NCBI RefSeq assembly: GCF_004664715.2
Contig: NC_051069.1
Location: forward strand, 8,323,501 to 8,387,500
Length of the DNA stretch: 64,000 nucleotides
From: Peromyscus leucopus
Taxonomy: Eukaryota; Chordata; Mammalia; Rodentia; Cricetidae
Reading direction: 5' to 3'
The notes under the pieces were generated by a model. The model did no database searches. It was not told the DNA's origin and was given only the letters and a program-made list of their open reading frames with translations. The position numbers were made by a program, and so were the translations under genes. Of the stretch, positions 52,408 through 61,375 are shown in pieces (the first letter of the stretch is position 1; every line of letters begins with the position of its first letter).

Positions 52408-52769
52408 TGTGGTGGTTTGAATAAGAGTGGTTCCCCCATAGGCTCAAATATTTGAATGCTTGGTCATCAGGGAGTGGCATTACTTGAGAGGGATTAGGAG
52501 GTGTGGCCTTGGAGGAAGTGTGTCATTGGGGTTGGGCTTTGGCGTTTCAAAAGCCTAACCCAGTCTCAGTGTCTTGCTCTTCCTGCTGACCTCAGATCCA
52601 GATGTAGAACTCTTAGCTACTTCTGCCTGAGTGCCACCACGCTCCCCACCATGAAAATAATGGACTAAACCTCTGAAACGGTAAGCCAGCCCCAATAAAA
52701 TGCTTCCTTTTATGAGTTGCCACAGTCATCATGGTGTCTCTTCACAGCAATAGAACAGTGACCAAGACA
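52408..52769 (+). mobile_element. MaLR LTR (MT/ORR1-type), plus strand, with target duplication
   Basis: Begins TGTGGTGGTTTGAATAAGAG and ends GTGACCAAGACA. Flanked by CCAAG at 52403-52407 and 52770-52774 (perfect 5 bp). Carries AAACCTCTGAAACGGTAAGC and a CCCCAATAAAATG polyadenylation region. Full length, 362 bp. Confidence 0.93.
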
Positions 52770-52779
52770 CCAAGTCAGG

Positions 52780-53770
52780 AAACAGAACAATCTCAAACTG
52801 AATGAGCACAGAAGCAATCAGTAAATACCAACTCCAAAATGACAGAGACTTTAGAATTATCTGACAAAGATTTCTAAGACACCATTATAAAATGCTTCTT
52901 GGAGCAACTATGGGCATGCTTAAGACAAGGGAAAAAAACAAAACAAAACAGTCTCTGCAAAGAAAGAAAATGAAGAATGAAAGGGAGACTATAACTGAAA
53001 AGTACAATAACTAAAAGAAAAAGTTCAGTGGATAGTTCTGCCTTAGCTACCTTCGCTGTGAAGAGACACCATGGCCAATGCAACTCATAGAAGAAGGAGT
53101 TTATTTGGGGTCTACAGTTTCAGAAGGTGGGTCCACGCGGTAGGGGGCATGGCAGCAAGGCAGACATGGTGCCTGGGATCCACAACCAAGATGAAGAGAG
53201 AGAGCTAACTAGACTTTTGACATCTCAAACACACAAATACATAAATGTTTTTAAAAGTAAAATAGATATAAAAATAGTTCGTGTATCTGAGCTCAGTTCA
53301 GTTCAGATTATCGACTCCGAATGAAACAGTGACCAAAAATAAAGTAGAAAAATGGCAGAGCCTACTCCATACTATGAAACAGGCCAGTAAGCATGGAGAA
53401 GAGCTGAGGAAAGGAAGAAGCACATAAGAGAGAAATAACAGCTGAGAAGTTTCCAAATTTAATGAACACCACCATACACCTAAAAAGCTCAGCTAACACC
53501 TAGTCTGATAATCTCCAACAGATCTGCACCTAGACATAACCATGACAGAGTGGTGGAGAGGCAAACACCAAGAGACATCCCCGAAGGCAGCAAGAGAAAT
53601 GACTTGTCACTTGTCACACAGAAAGGAAGCTCACCAAAATCAACAGCGGAAACCACGGAAGCCAGAAGGCAGGGGAATAACATGTTCAAAATCTGAAAGA
53701 AAGACTATCAACCTAGCATTCTATACCCAGCAAAACTATCCTCCAAAGCTGGAAAGCATCCAGAGAGGAC
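52780..53770 (+). mobile_element. Old L1/HAL1-like ORF1-region fragment, split by an LTR
   Basis: The order GAATGAGCACAGAAGCAATC, TTTAGAATTATCTGACAAAG, ATAACTGAAAAGTACAATAA, AGAAGTTTCCAAATTTAATG, GCATTCTATACCCAGCAAAA follows the mammalian L1M/HAL1 ORF1 region (ggaattatctgacaaagat / agaactgaaaaatacaata / aacttcccaaattt / attctatatccagc). It is interrupted at 53039 by an antisense LTR. The frame is broken throughout; only an 80-codon remnant at 53542-53784 stays open. Not a functional ORF. Confidence 0.72.
53039..53235 (-). mobile_element. MaLR LTR fragment, antisense, inside the L1 remnant
   Basis: TGCCTTAGCTACCTTCGCTG, AAGAGACACCATGGCCAATG, GGAGTTTATTTGGGGTCTAC and GGCATGGCAGCAAGGCAGAC. The 5' half of the LTR (right side here) is lost; the right boundary is approximate. 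Confidence 0.7.
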
Positions 53771-53997
53771 AGGAATGTGGTTAGTCCTCTCTTCGCTTCC
53801 TCCAAATACGAGCATTCAGACTGCCTGCCTGGATGGAGCTAGCACCTAAACTTCAGAGCAGCAGGCTGGCGCAGCCACACCTCCCCCAGACCAAGCCTCT
53901 CTGCCTCCAGAGTCCACTCATGCTCCTCAGCCAGCTCCTCAGGACGACACCGCACTCTTCCATAACATCTCAAACACTTACTCCTTCATTTTGTTTG
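53771..53997. other. Non-repetitive stretch
   Basis: No feature recognised. Confidence 0.4.
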
Positions 53998-54212
53998 TTT
54001 TGAAAAAAAGGTCTCATGTATCCAGGCTGACCTTGAACTTGCTATGTAACCAAGGATAACCTTGAACTTCTAATACCCTCTCTTCCACCTCCTGATTGCT
54101 AGAATTATAGGCATGTGCCACCAAGCCTAATTGATGAGGTGCTGGGGATCAAACCCAGGGCCTCAATGAATGCTAGGCAAGCACTCTATCAACTAAGGCC
54201 CCAGCCCTCAGA
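53998..54212 (-). repeat. B4 SINE, antisense
   Basis: AAAAAGGTCTCATGTATCCA, CTTGAACTTGCTATGTAACC, GCTAGAATTATAGGCATGTG and the ID tail GCTAGGCAAGCACTCTATCA. Confidence 0.87.
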
Positions 54213-54227
54213 TCCTGTTCTCTAGAG

Positions 54228-54900
54228 CAGGGCTTCTTAAACTATTCCCTCAAGACCCCTTTTCTCTCAAGAAAATTTTACATGACCTCAGGTATAAAAA
54301 TCAAACATTTACCAATAATAAATCACAATTTGATCTTCAAACAATTCTTTGGTACACATCCTTTACCATTTATTAAATACAAAGCAAATCTGCATGCTAA
54401 TGAGATGGATATGTTTGTTTTGTGTAAAGAATGAAATCTTGCTCGATATTTGATGCTCCCAACACAGCACCTTCAATTTTTTTAGAGCTGATCGATATTT
54501 TGATTTCATAATTGTCAATGCTGAGAACGCTGCTTCACATAAATATATAGTATAAAATCGCAGAAGTATGTTTAGGGCCATTTCAGAAATTGTTGGAGAT
54601 TCTGTCCTAATCTCAAGCCAAGATTCATTTAACGATTTTTTTTTTAATGAAAGTCAAGTCAGCAATTCAAACAGCAATTTTTCAAATCAAACATTCCAAC
54701 ACAATGCAGTCCAAAGATAGACCAATTTGTTACTTATGGGCTGAGGAATAATAGTTGAAAAATAATAAAAGCCATTGTTTTCCATAATTAAACCATTATG
54801 TTCCTATAAGAGAAGAAAATTGGCATATATAATAGTGACACAGCAATCCATCACATACAATAGGCTTGAATCTGAGGCAGGGGTTCAGGCAGCACTCACT
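54228..54900 (-). mobile_element. hAT (Charlie-like) DNA transposon, 3' part, antisense
   Basis: The terminal sequence CAGGGCTTCTTAAACTATTC starts at 54228. It is preceded by CTCTAGAG (54220-54227), which fits the nTCTAGAn target preference of Charlie-type hAT elements. AAATCAAACATTTACCAATA and ATAAATCACAATTTGATC belong to the 3' UTR. Inside is the transposase C-terminus, listed separately. The far end and its matching duplication were not found, so the right boundary is a guess. Confidence 0.7.
54397..54640 (-). pseudogene. hAT transposase C-terminal (hATC dimerisation) remnant
   Basis: On the minus strand the frame reads SLNESWLEIRTESPTISEM, then a segment with RFYTIYLCEAAFSALT and KSKYRSALKK. 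The order L..F.T.YLCE..FS.LT..K.KYRS.L is the hallmark of the hAT dimerisation domain in Charlie/ZBED/FAM200-type transposases. After a seven-A run (54477-54483, plus-strand T) the frame shifts by one; in the new frame the protein ends in TYPSH and a TAG stop (54397-54399), the usual hAT terminus (...HPSH). So the tail is intact but out of frame. Upstream catalytic parts were not found. It is a fossil unless the homopolymer is a sequencing error. A domesticated gene is possible but not supported. Confidence 0.75.
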
Positions 54901-55207
54901 GGGGCGTGTAGCATGATAGCACGCACGTGCAAAGTGCACGTGTTACACACTCAGAGCCACAACTCCAGTGAAGTCACGAGTACAACCCAAGTCGGCAATG
55001 GCAGGAACACCCGACATTCATAGGATATTTGGTTCTGAGCTAAGTTTTGATCAGGGCACATTCAACACGTTTTACTGTTAGCAAGTTTTCTACAGCTGGC
55101 TCACATTTGCTTCTCTGATCACAATGGCATCAGAGTCTTAGAGGCCAGGATCCTGGAAAACCAGCTAAGAGCCGTTGTCCGGGTAGGAACGTTGATCAAA
55201 GGAGACG
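54901..55207. other. Unassigned stretch
   Basis: Includes GCACGCACGTGCAAAGTGCACGTG at 54921-54943, two CACGTG E-box palindromes 16 bp apart. May be a continuation of the hAT element or single-copy DNA. Confidence 0.35.
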
Positions 55208-55375
55208 CATTACTGGCTTTTTCTCTTTACTGTGACTAAAGCGAGTTAAAGAAGAAAGGGTTTATTTGGCTCAGGGATTGAGAAGAGCTACAGTCCATTA
55301 TGGTGGCAGGAGTGTCGGATGACCAGTCACACAGCGTCTGTAGTCAGGGACAGAGAGAGATGAGCGCTAGTGCCG

Positions 55376-55456
<81 letters not shown>

Positions 55457-55618
55457 CAATCCAATTCCCTAGCCGGTAGGATGGTGCTGCCCACGTTCAC
55501 GGTTTATCTTCTCTCCTTGTTTTCCTCTCTGGAAAAAACTCTCACAGATATGACCAGATGTGGGTCTCCTAGATGAGTCTGATTTTCCTCAAGTTGGCGG
55601 TAAAGATCCCCTACCACA
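55208..55618 (-). mobile_element. MaLR LTR, antisense, expanded by an internal (TC)n
   Basis: GAAAGGGTTTATTTGGCTCA and ACAGTCCATTATGGTGGCAG precede, and TAGGATGGTGCTGCCCACGT, CTCACAGATATGACCAGATG and CTCAAGTTGGCGG follow, a 75-bp (TC)n. The order is that of the reversed LTR family seen at 7124-7456, so the microsatellite grew inside the LTR. Confidence 0.78.
55379..55453. repeat. (TC)n microsatellite
   Basis: Perfect TC run of about 37 units; polypurine on the minus strand. Confidence 0.97.
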
Positions 55619-56018
55619 GAAGACAAGGACAGTCACCCTGGCTGCTGTCCTCTGAGACCCAGGGAATCTCAGGTTTCAGCCTAGTCCCATGATTCTAGAA
55701 CTCAGGCTGGCTGTAGGGCTCATGGGCAACTTTTTGTGACAGCCGTTCTCCCGTTTGTCTCTGTGAATGAGCCCTTCCATCGCTTCTCACACCCACACAG
55801 GCTCGTGGGTCCATGTGACTCAGCTGAGATCCAAGCAGGATGGGGCGCCTCCTCCATGTGCTAAGGCCAGGATCTGATGTGGACCCTGTCGGGTCCGTCC
55901 TGGTCACTCAGTGCCTCGTGCTGATGGGTCAGTGCTAAGATGTAGTCTCAACTATTTTGACTATGTGCCTAAGTGAGACACTTGTGACTTGAAGTGAATT
56001 TGTTTGTTCATTTGTTTT
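55619..56018. other. Non-repetitive stretch
   Basis: No feature recognised. Confidence 0.4.
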
Positions 56019-56672
56019 TGTTGTTGTTGTTGTTAATCTATTTATATTTCATGTGCATTGATATTTTGCCTGCATATATGTCTGTTGGAACTGGAGTTAC
56101 TATGGTGATATTTTTATTTGTACTGAAAAATGATTTTATTTGTATGTTAATAAATAAAGTTGCCTGGGGGTCAGAGCTAATAGCAAGCCAGAGCAGAAGC
56201 TGGGCAGTGGTGGCGCACACCTTTAATCCCGATCACATGACAGGCAGATCTCTGTGTGTTCAAGGATACAGCCAGCATGGAAACACACACCTTTAATCTC
56301 AATACCAACCATAGAAGACCTGGATGTCTGTATTGACTGGCAGTGATGAGGAGGTTGTGGTTGGGTTTACAACCAATGAGAAGGCAGAACAGAAAGTTAA
56401 TAAAAAGACAGACACACAGGAAGTAGGTCTCTTTCTGAGGGGAAGGACAGCAGCAGCAGTGAAGGGTAAGAAAGGGTTTTTAGCTCTTAGCTACTGCTCT
56501 GACCTCTTGGGCTTTTAACTTTGCATTTGGCTCTGTGTTTCTTACTTAATAGGACTGTTACATCTACAAGTTACAGACAGCTGTGAACCACCTTGTAGTT
56601 GCTGGGAATTGAACCCGGGTCCTCTGGAAGAGCAGCCAGTGCTCTTAACCACTGAGTCATCTCTCCAGCCTC
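56019..56672 (-). repeat. B2 SINE, antisense, interrupted by an LTR
   Basis: The reversed 3' end of B2 (TTTCATGTGCATTGATATTT, CTGTTGGAACTGGAGTTAC) stops at 56100. The rest (AGACAGCTGTGAACCACCTT, GCTGGGAATTGAACCCGGGT, CTGAGTCATCTCTCCAGCC) resumes at 56575. A (GTT)n lies at the left edge. Confidence 0.88.
56101..56568 (+). mobile_element. Solo LTR (class II-like ERV), 468 bp, with B1-derived modules
   Basis: Begins TATGGTGATATTTTTATTTG (TG mutated to TA) and ends CATCTACA. It is flanked by AGTTAC at 56095-56100 and 56569-56574, a perfect 6-bp duplication taken from the interrupted B2. Overlapping AATAAA signals at 56149-56158 lie about 50 bp inside the 5' edge. B1-like modules with ACACCTTTAATCCC and ACACCTTTAATCTC occupy 56198-56306. 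It resembles the LTR at 32411 in its first 70 bp and in module layout. Confidence 0.85.
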
Positions 56673-56679
56673 TTGTTCA

Positions 56680-56900
56680 TTTGTTCTAAAACAGGGTTTC
56701 CAAAATAGCCAAGACTGGCCTCAAACTTGCCATGGAGCAGAGAATGCCTTTGAGCTTTTGATTCTCCTGCCTCCACCCACCAAGTGCTAAGATTATGGGC
56801 GTGTGCCATCAGTCTTGGTTGATGAAGTGCTGGGAATCAAACTCAAAACTTTGTGCACTTGAGAGAAGTTTTCTACCAACGGAGTTCTATCCTCAGCTGA
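56680..56900 (-). repeat. B4 SINE, antisense
   Basis: TAAAACAGGGTTTCCAAAAT, AGACTGGCCTCAAACTTGCC, AGTGCTAAGATTATGGGCGT and a reversed ID tail (GAAGTGCTGGGAATCAAACT). Confidence 0.82.
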
Positions 56901-56951
56901 CACTTGTGGCTTTAATGTGAGATGAACCCTATTGGCTCATGTGTTTGAATA

Positions 56952-56952
<1 letters not shown>

Positions 56953-56999
<47 letters not shown>
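56953..56999. repeat. (CA)n microsatellite
   Basis: Perfect CA run of about 23 units. Confidence 0.97.
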
Positions 57000-57001
<2 letters not shown>

Positions 57002-58018
57002 GCCATGGGTAGTGCTGCTTTGGAAAGCTATGGAAACTTCAGGAGGTGGAATATTACAGGAAGGGGTGGGGGCAGAACGCAGCCAGAGGCAGAAATCAGG
57101 GGCCCACACAAAACTGAGCTTCTCTGGGTTGAAGAAGGGAAAAGAAGGATGGGTGTGGTGGAGCAAGAGGCAATCAAAGGACCAAGGACACCTGCCACAC
57201 ACAGCCACCGCCACCACAGACCCAGCACCAAAGCAGGATTCAACGTCTGCAATCCACCACTGTGCACTGCATAGAGCTGGCCCAGGAGCACAGGCATGCA
57301 TGTTCTAGCTACAGAAGGAAAGTCAGTGTTCCCTAAGCTTTCTGGAAGGGGGTGGAGGTGTAGATGAAGAAGAAAACTGCCTACCTCTTCAACACTGCCT
57401 AGCCCTCAGCCTGCAGAGCCCTAGGCCAGGCTGGGAGCCCTTTCCTCCCCCAGGAGCCCTACACCGAAGGCAGTTCCATTTCCTCTCCTCCTCTTGGAAG
57501 AGAGCCCCCAGCAATGCAGGGACAAACTTACTTCCATCCCACCCACCCCCACCAGCTCCCGAAGGCCTTTGTGGCAAGCCCAGTATCCCAACAGGCAGGG
57601 CCTGTCCCCAGAGGCTTGCTGGCCAATGTACCAAGGAAGCAGCCAGCAGAGTCCCCGCTGCCAGGGACTTCCCTCAGGCCACAGACACAGCAGACTCAAG
57701 TCTGGGAACCCAGAGAGGACCCAAAGGGAAGAGGAACTGTAGGCCCTGGGCAGTGGTGGGATGCACGTGCTCCAGGGAGCCTCTTGCTGCGGCCCGCTTT
57801 CCTGGTCTTGCAGACCTGCTAAAGAGGTTGGGTGGGTATAGAGAAACTGCAGCCAGTTAAGGAAGGCTGTGAGAGGCAAGCCTGCAAGCCCATATGGAGA
57901 GAGTCCTGTGAGCGGCTGCCAGATCAGACGCAAAAGCAAAACTCGAACTCACCGCCACACCCTGCCCTGCTCCTCCGATTTCTCCCTGTAGATGAAATAA
58001 AACAAAGCTCTTCAAACT
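57000..58018. other. Non-repetitive GC-rich stretch (about 1 kb)
   Basis: No named repeat. A 172-residue minus-strand frame (57421-57939) is the longest frame in non-repeat sequence here. It lacks a recognisable domain and is overlapped by plus-strand frames of up to 102 residues, so I do not call it a gene. Confidence 0.4.
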
Positions 58019-58222
58019 GGGGCCAGTGAGAGAGCTCAGTGGGTAGCGACGTCTACCCACCCCCCAAGCCTGGCAGCCCGAGTTGATCCCTGGGGCCCAC
58101 ATGGTGGAAGGAGAAAACCAACTTCCATAGCCATCCGCTTGACTTCCTCACGTGCACCGTGGTGTGCCCGGGCACACGTACACAAATGAATTTAAACGTA
58201 CTTTGAAAATTAAATAAATGAA
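58019..58222 (+). repeat. B3 SINE
   Basis: TGGGGCCAGTGAGAGAGCTC, GGGGCCCACATGGTGGAAGG, CACGTGCACCGTGGTGTGCC and an AAATTAAATAAATGAA tail. Confidence 0.9.
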
Positions 58223-58279
58223 CGCAGCCAACTAGATACTTAAGATCGTGGCTCGTGAAAGCCGAAAGGCGTCCCAGAG

Positions 58280-58390
58280 AGGAGGCCAACGCCTCGATTT
58301 ATGGATAAAGAAACGGAGAGAGAAGAAGCGAAGTGTCCAAGGCCACACAGAAAGAGAGGCCGGACCCGCGACTTAACTTCTCAAATCTCC
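58280..58390 (+). repeat. MIR fragment
   Basis: ATTTATGGATAAAGAAACGG, GTGTCCAAGGCCACACAG and CCGGACCCGCGACTTAACTT resemble MIR (attttacagatgaggaaactg / tgcccaaggtcacacag). Confidence 0.62.
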
Positions 58391-58454
58391 GAATACTAAC
58401 CACCCACTATGTGTGGAGATGGTGAGGACGCCGAGAGGACAAACTGACGTGCTC

Positions 58455-58612
58455 CTGGACTGACTGGGTCGGCGTTCTAGAGCCAGGCTGCTCCCCAGGA
58501 CCTCCTGCAACGCTGGAAATGCTCCGTGTGTCGCTGTCCCTTACAGTAGCCATGAGCCATGTGTGACTCAAAATACTGCCAGTGTGACCAAGTGACTGGA
58601 TTATTGCACCAA
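58455..58612 (+). mobile_element. MER5-type hAT element, left piece
   Basis: GCTGGAAATGCTCCGTGTGT, CCTTACAGTAGCCATGAGCC and ATGTGTGACTCAAAATACTG follow the MER5A-type consensus (tggaaatgttc / ggtagccactagccacatgtggct). The matching right end is at 59085-59155. Confidence 0.65.
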
Positions 58613-58617
58613 GCATA

Positions 58618-58864
58618 TGATCGTTCATATTGACCATCAACTTGAGGAATCTAGATTCACCGTAGAGACACAGCTTTGGGCGTGTCTGTGAGGGATTATC
58701 TACATTAGGTCAGCTGAGGCGGCAAGACCCACCCTAGATATGGCCAGCACGGTTCCGTAGGCTGGGGTCCTGGGCTGAGTTGAAAGGATAAATCAAGGGG
58801 CTGGGGAGATGCCAGTCTTTGCTCAGGGTATTTGGTCACAGCAACAAGCAAAGCAACTGATACA
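58618..58864 (+). mobile_element. MaLR LTR, plus strand, internally deleted
   Basis: CCATCAACTTGAGGAATCTA, GGGCGTGTCTGTGAGGGATT, AAGACCCACCCTAGATATGG, GGCTGGGGTCCTGGGCTGAG and CAGCAACAAGCAAAGCAACT follow the family at 7124-7456 without the central third. Sits between the two MER5-type pieces. Confidence 0.78.
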
Positions 58865-59084
58865 AAGTGTTTTGTAGCTCTAGCATTCAGAGCAGGGATA
58901 AGGATGCTTGTTTCCTTGGTGGCTGACCTGTATCATTACGGGATGCCACCTCCCTGTCCCTGGCAACTCTCTTAGCTCTGACATCTGCTTTACCTAGACA
59001 CAATCAACCTATTCCTTCTTGCTGATGACTAATGTGTGCATAATAATCCTTCCCCACTACAGACCTGAATTTTTCATTTTAGCT
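58865..59084. other. Unassigned spacer
   Basis: Sequence between the MaLR LTR and the right MER5-type piece. Not recognised. Confidence 0.35.
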
Positions 59085-59155
59085 CTTTTTTATTAATTTT
59101 AACATATATAACCACGTGTGGCGGGTAGCTATAATATTGGACGGTGTCAGTACGG
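59085..59155 (+). mobile_element. MER5-type hAT element, right end
   Basis: TTATTAATTTTAACATATAT, AACCACGTGTGGCGGGTAGC and TATAATATTGGACGGTG resemble the MER5 3' end (aatagccacatgtggctagtggctaccgtattggacagcg). Confidence 0.6.
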
Positions 59156-59242
59156 AGAGATCAGGTTGGCAAGCTGTGTTCCCAGCTGCCAAGAGCTGAG
59201 CAGGCAGGTCTTTCACCCAGAGAAGCAAAACCAGGAACTGTT

Positions 59243-59916
59243 TGTCTTAGTCAGCTTCCCCGGACTACAACAACAACCCTGATGCAATTCACTTATAAAG
59301 AGAAAAAAGAAGGTTGTTTAGCTCAACTCTGGAGATCCCAAACCAAGATCTACAGCGTCACTGCTGCCGGCCATTGGTGAGGGCAGCACACCATAGTGGA
59401 AGCCTGTGCCAGGACAAGCCACTCTCTTACCAAATGAACTGTTACCATAACACGAGCTGATTCTGGCCGGGCAGAGCCAAATACGTAACAGAAATTATAT
59501 TCTTTATATTTGCTTGTTTTTATTTTTATTTTATGTGCGTGAGTGTTTGCCTAGATAGATGGACGTGCACCCTATGCCTGGTACCCACAGAAGCCAGAAG
59601 AAGGCATCAGGTCCCCTGGAACTGCAGTTACAGACAATTGTGAGCTGCTATGTGGGTTCTGGGAACCAAACCTGGATCCTCTGCAAGAGCAGCAAGTACT
59701 CTTTACTATTAAGCATTTCTCTATTTTTTTAATGCAAAAAAAAAATGCATTTCTCAAAGCTGGAGACAGGAAGAGTCCCACAGTCCTCCTCAAGGGCACA
59801 TCCCAAATGTCCTAAGGACCTTCCACAGGGCTCCAATTCTTACAGGCTCCAACATTGCCCAGTAGTACCATGTAAGGTACCATGGACCTTTGGAGGACAC
59901 ATCTAAACTACAACAC
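59243..59916 (-). mobile_element. Ancient MaLR-type LTR, antisense, split by B2
   Basis: TGTCTTAGTCAGCTTCCCCG, TAGCTCAACTCTGGAGATCC and TTGGTGAGGGCAGCACACCA lie left of the B2. CATGGACCTTTGGAGGACAC and ATCTAAACTACAAC lie right of it. This is the reversed MST/THE1/MLT-like LTR order. Confidence 0.62.
59495..59735 (-). repeat. B2 SINE, antisense
   Basis: TTTATTTTATGTGCGTGAGT, CCCCTGGAACTGCAGTTACA, GACAATTGTGAGCTGCTATG and TCTGCAAGAGCAGCAAGTAC. The final part of the head is decayed. Confidence 0.86.
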
Positions 59917-60429
59917 TGCCCCTGTGGGACTTTCAAGGGCCCAGCCTAGGGAACCCTCCTCCTCCTTTACTATCCAAGATGGAGGAAATGGCCCTGGGCA
60001 ACCTCCCATCCTGAGACCTTAGAAACGTATGCCCAGGGAACAGAGGAGACTGGGAGAAAAATGGCCCCTGTGTTCCACCAGGGAACAAGGTTTCATCTCC
60101 GTTCTCACTCAGGAGCACTATCCACCAACCTTAGCCTGACACCTCCCTATGTGTTGGTAGCACATCCCGAGAGGTCACGGGTGGTGGGTGGGGGCTGGAC
60201 CTTGTCCCTCAATGACCAAGGCTGGAAAGGGCACAGCTGGAGGAAATGGGGCCCAGGAAGGGAGAAGCAGGGCCTGGTCAACTGAGATCTCATACCAACG
60301 ATGGTCCAAGCGGAGTCCGCTCCAGCCAAGGACACTCAGGCACTATGACCTCCCACTCACCCTCCTATGACTGCGTTGTGCCAGGTTCACCTGTCTCCGC
60401 ATCCCAAGCTGATGTAGAAGTTACTCCTA
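59917..60429. other. Non-repetitive stretch
   Basis: No exon or named repeat. Confidence 0.4.
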
Positions 60430-60700
60430 CAAAATGTCTGCATAGGCCTCAAGAAGGATTTCTTTCAGTTCATGGCTTCATGGACTTCAGCCCACCATCT
60501 TCAGGTCTGTTGATTCTAGGCCCGGTGGCAGAACATCATGGCACATGGCAGAGACTGCCAGCCCATGGTGGGCAGGAAGTGGAGAAAAAGAGGACACAGG
60601 AAGCAACATGGGCAAGAGCTGAGCCCCCAAGAACAGTTTCCAGTGACCACTTTTTCCCATGACCTCCACTTCCACTTTTACCACCACCTCCGATCCGCCC
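60430..60700 (-). mobile_element. Ancient MaLR-type LTR, antisense
   Basis: TTTCAGTTCATGGCTTCATG, TAGGCCCGGTGGCAGAACAT, CATGGCACATGGCAGAGACT and GAAGTGGAGAAAAAGAGGAC fit a reversed MaLR LTR. Subfamily uncertain. Confidence 0.5.
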
Positions 60701-61084
60701 TGTGATGATGCATCACAAAATTAATCTAATGATGAAGTCAGAGCTCTCAGGGTCCAGTCGCTTCCCAAAGCCATCAACTGAACTCCCAGTGGATTCTGTG
60801 GAGCACACTAGGTTCAAACCTCAAGAGCTGACGTGCCGTCAAAGATGCTCCTGAGGTGACAGGCACACCTCACCACACTGGGCACCCACAGAGGCTCCCT
60901 TCCTCCTGCAATAAACCAGGCCCAGAGCTGAGGCGGAGAAAAGCATGTGTGTGGAAAGAAGATGGGGATACGTGAAAGGGAGGGGCGGAGGGACGGGGAA
61001 AGCCAAGACCACTCCTCGGTCAGCTCGCCCCCGCCTGTAGGAGGCTGAGGAGGGGGCAGAGGCAGACACAGGTGTAATCCAGGA
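60701..61084. other. Non-repetitive stretch
   Basis: No feature recognised. Confidence 0.4.
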
Positions 61085-61375
61085 ACTGGAAGGCGGCTCA
61101 GTCAGGAATGTGCCTGCTGCACACCACAAAGACCCAGTTTGATTCCCCAGCACCCACATAAACGGTCAGCATGGTGACACATGCTTCTGATTCCAGCAAT
61201 GTGTGTAATGCACTGAGGAGGCAGAGACAGGATACTTAGGCCTTGCTGGCCAGCCAGCTTAGCTGAATTGGCACGCCCCTGATCCTAGCGAGGAATTTGT
61301 CTTTAAAGAAAACCAAAAGGCTTCTGAGGAGCAACACTTGAGACTGACCCTTGGTTTCCTGGTGCACATGCACAC
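61085..61375 (+). repeat. Composite SINE (B4/RSINE1-like)
   Basis: Head GAAGGCGGCTCAGTCAGGAA, AGTTTGATTCCCCAGCACCC, then GGTGACACATGCTTCTGATT, CCTTGCTGGCCAGCCAGCTT and a CA/CG-rich 3' end. Confidence 0.75.

Noticed and set aside
57421..57939. 172-residue minus-strand open frame in non-repeat GC-rich DNA
   Set aside because: W/L/P-rich composition without a domain, opposing frames of up to 102 residues, and no splice or promoter context. Alignment to rodent proteins would settle it.
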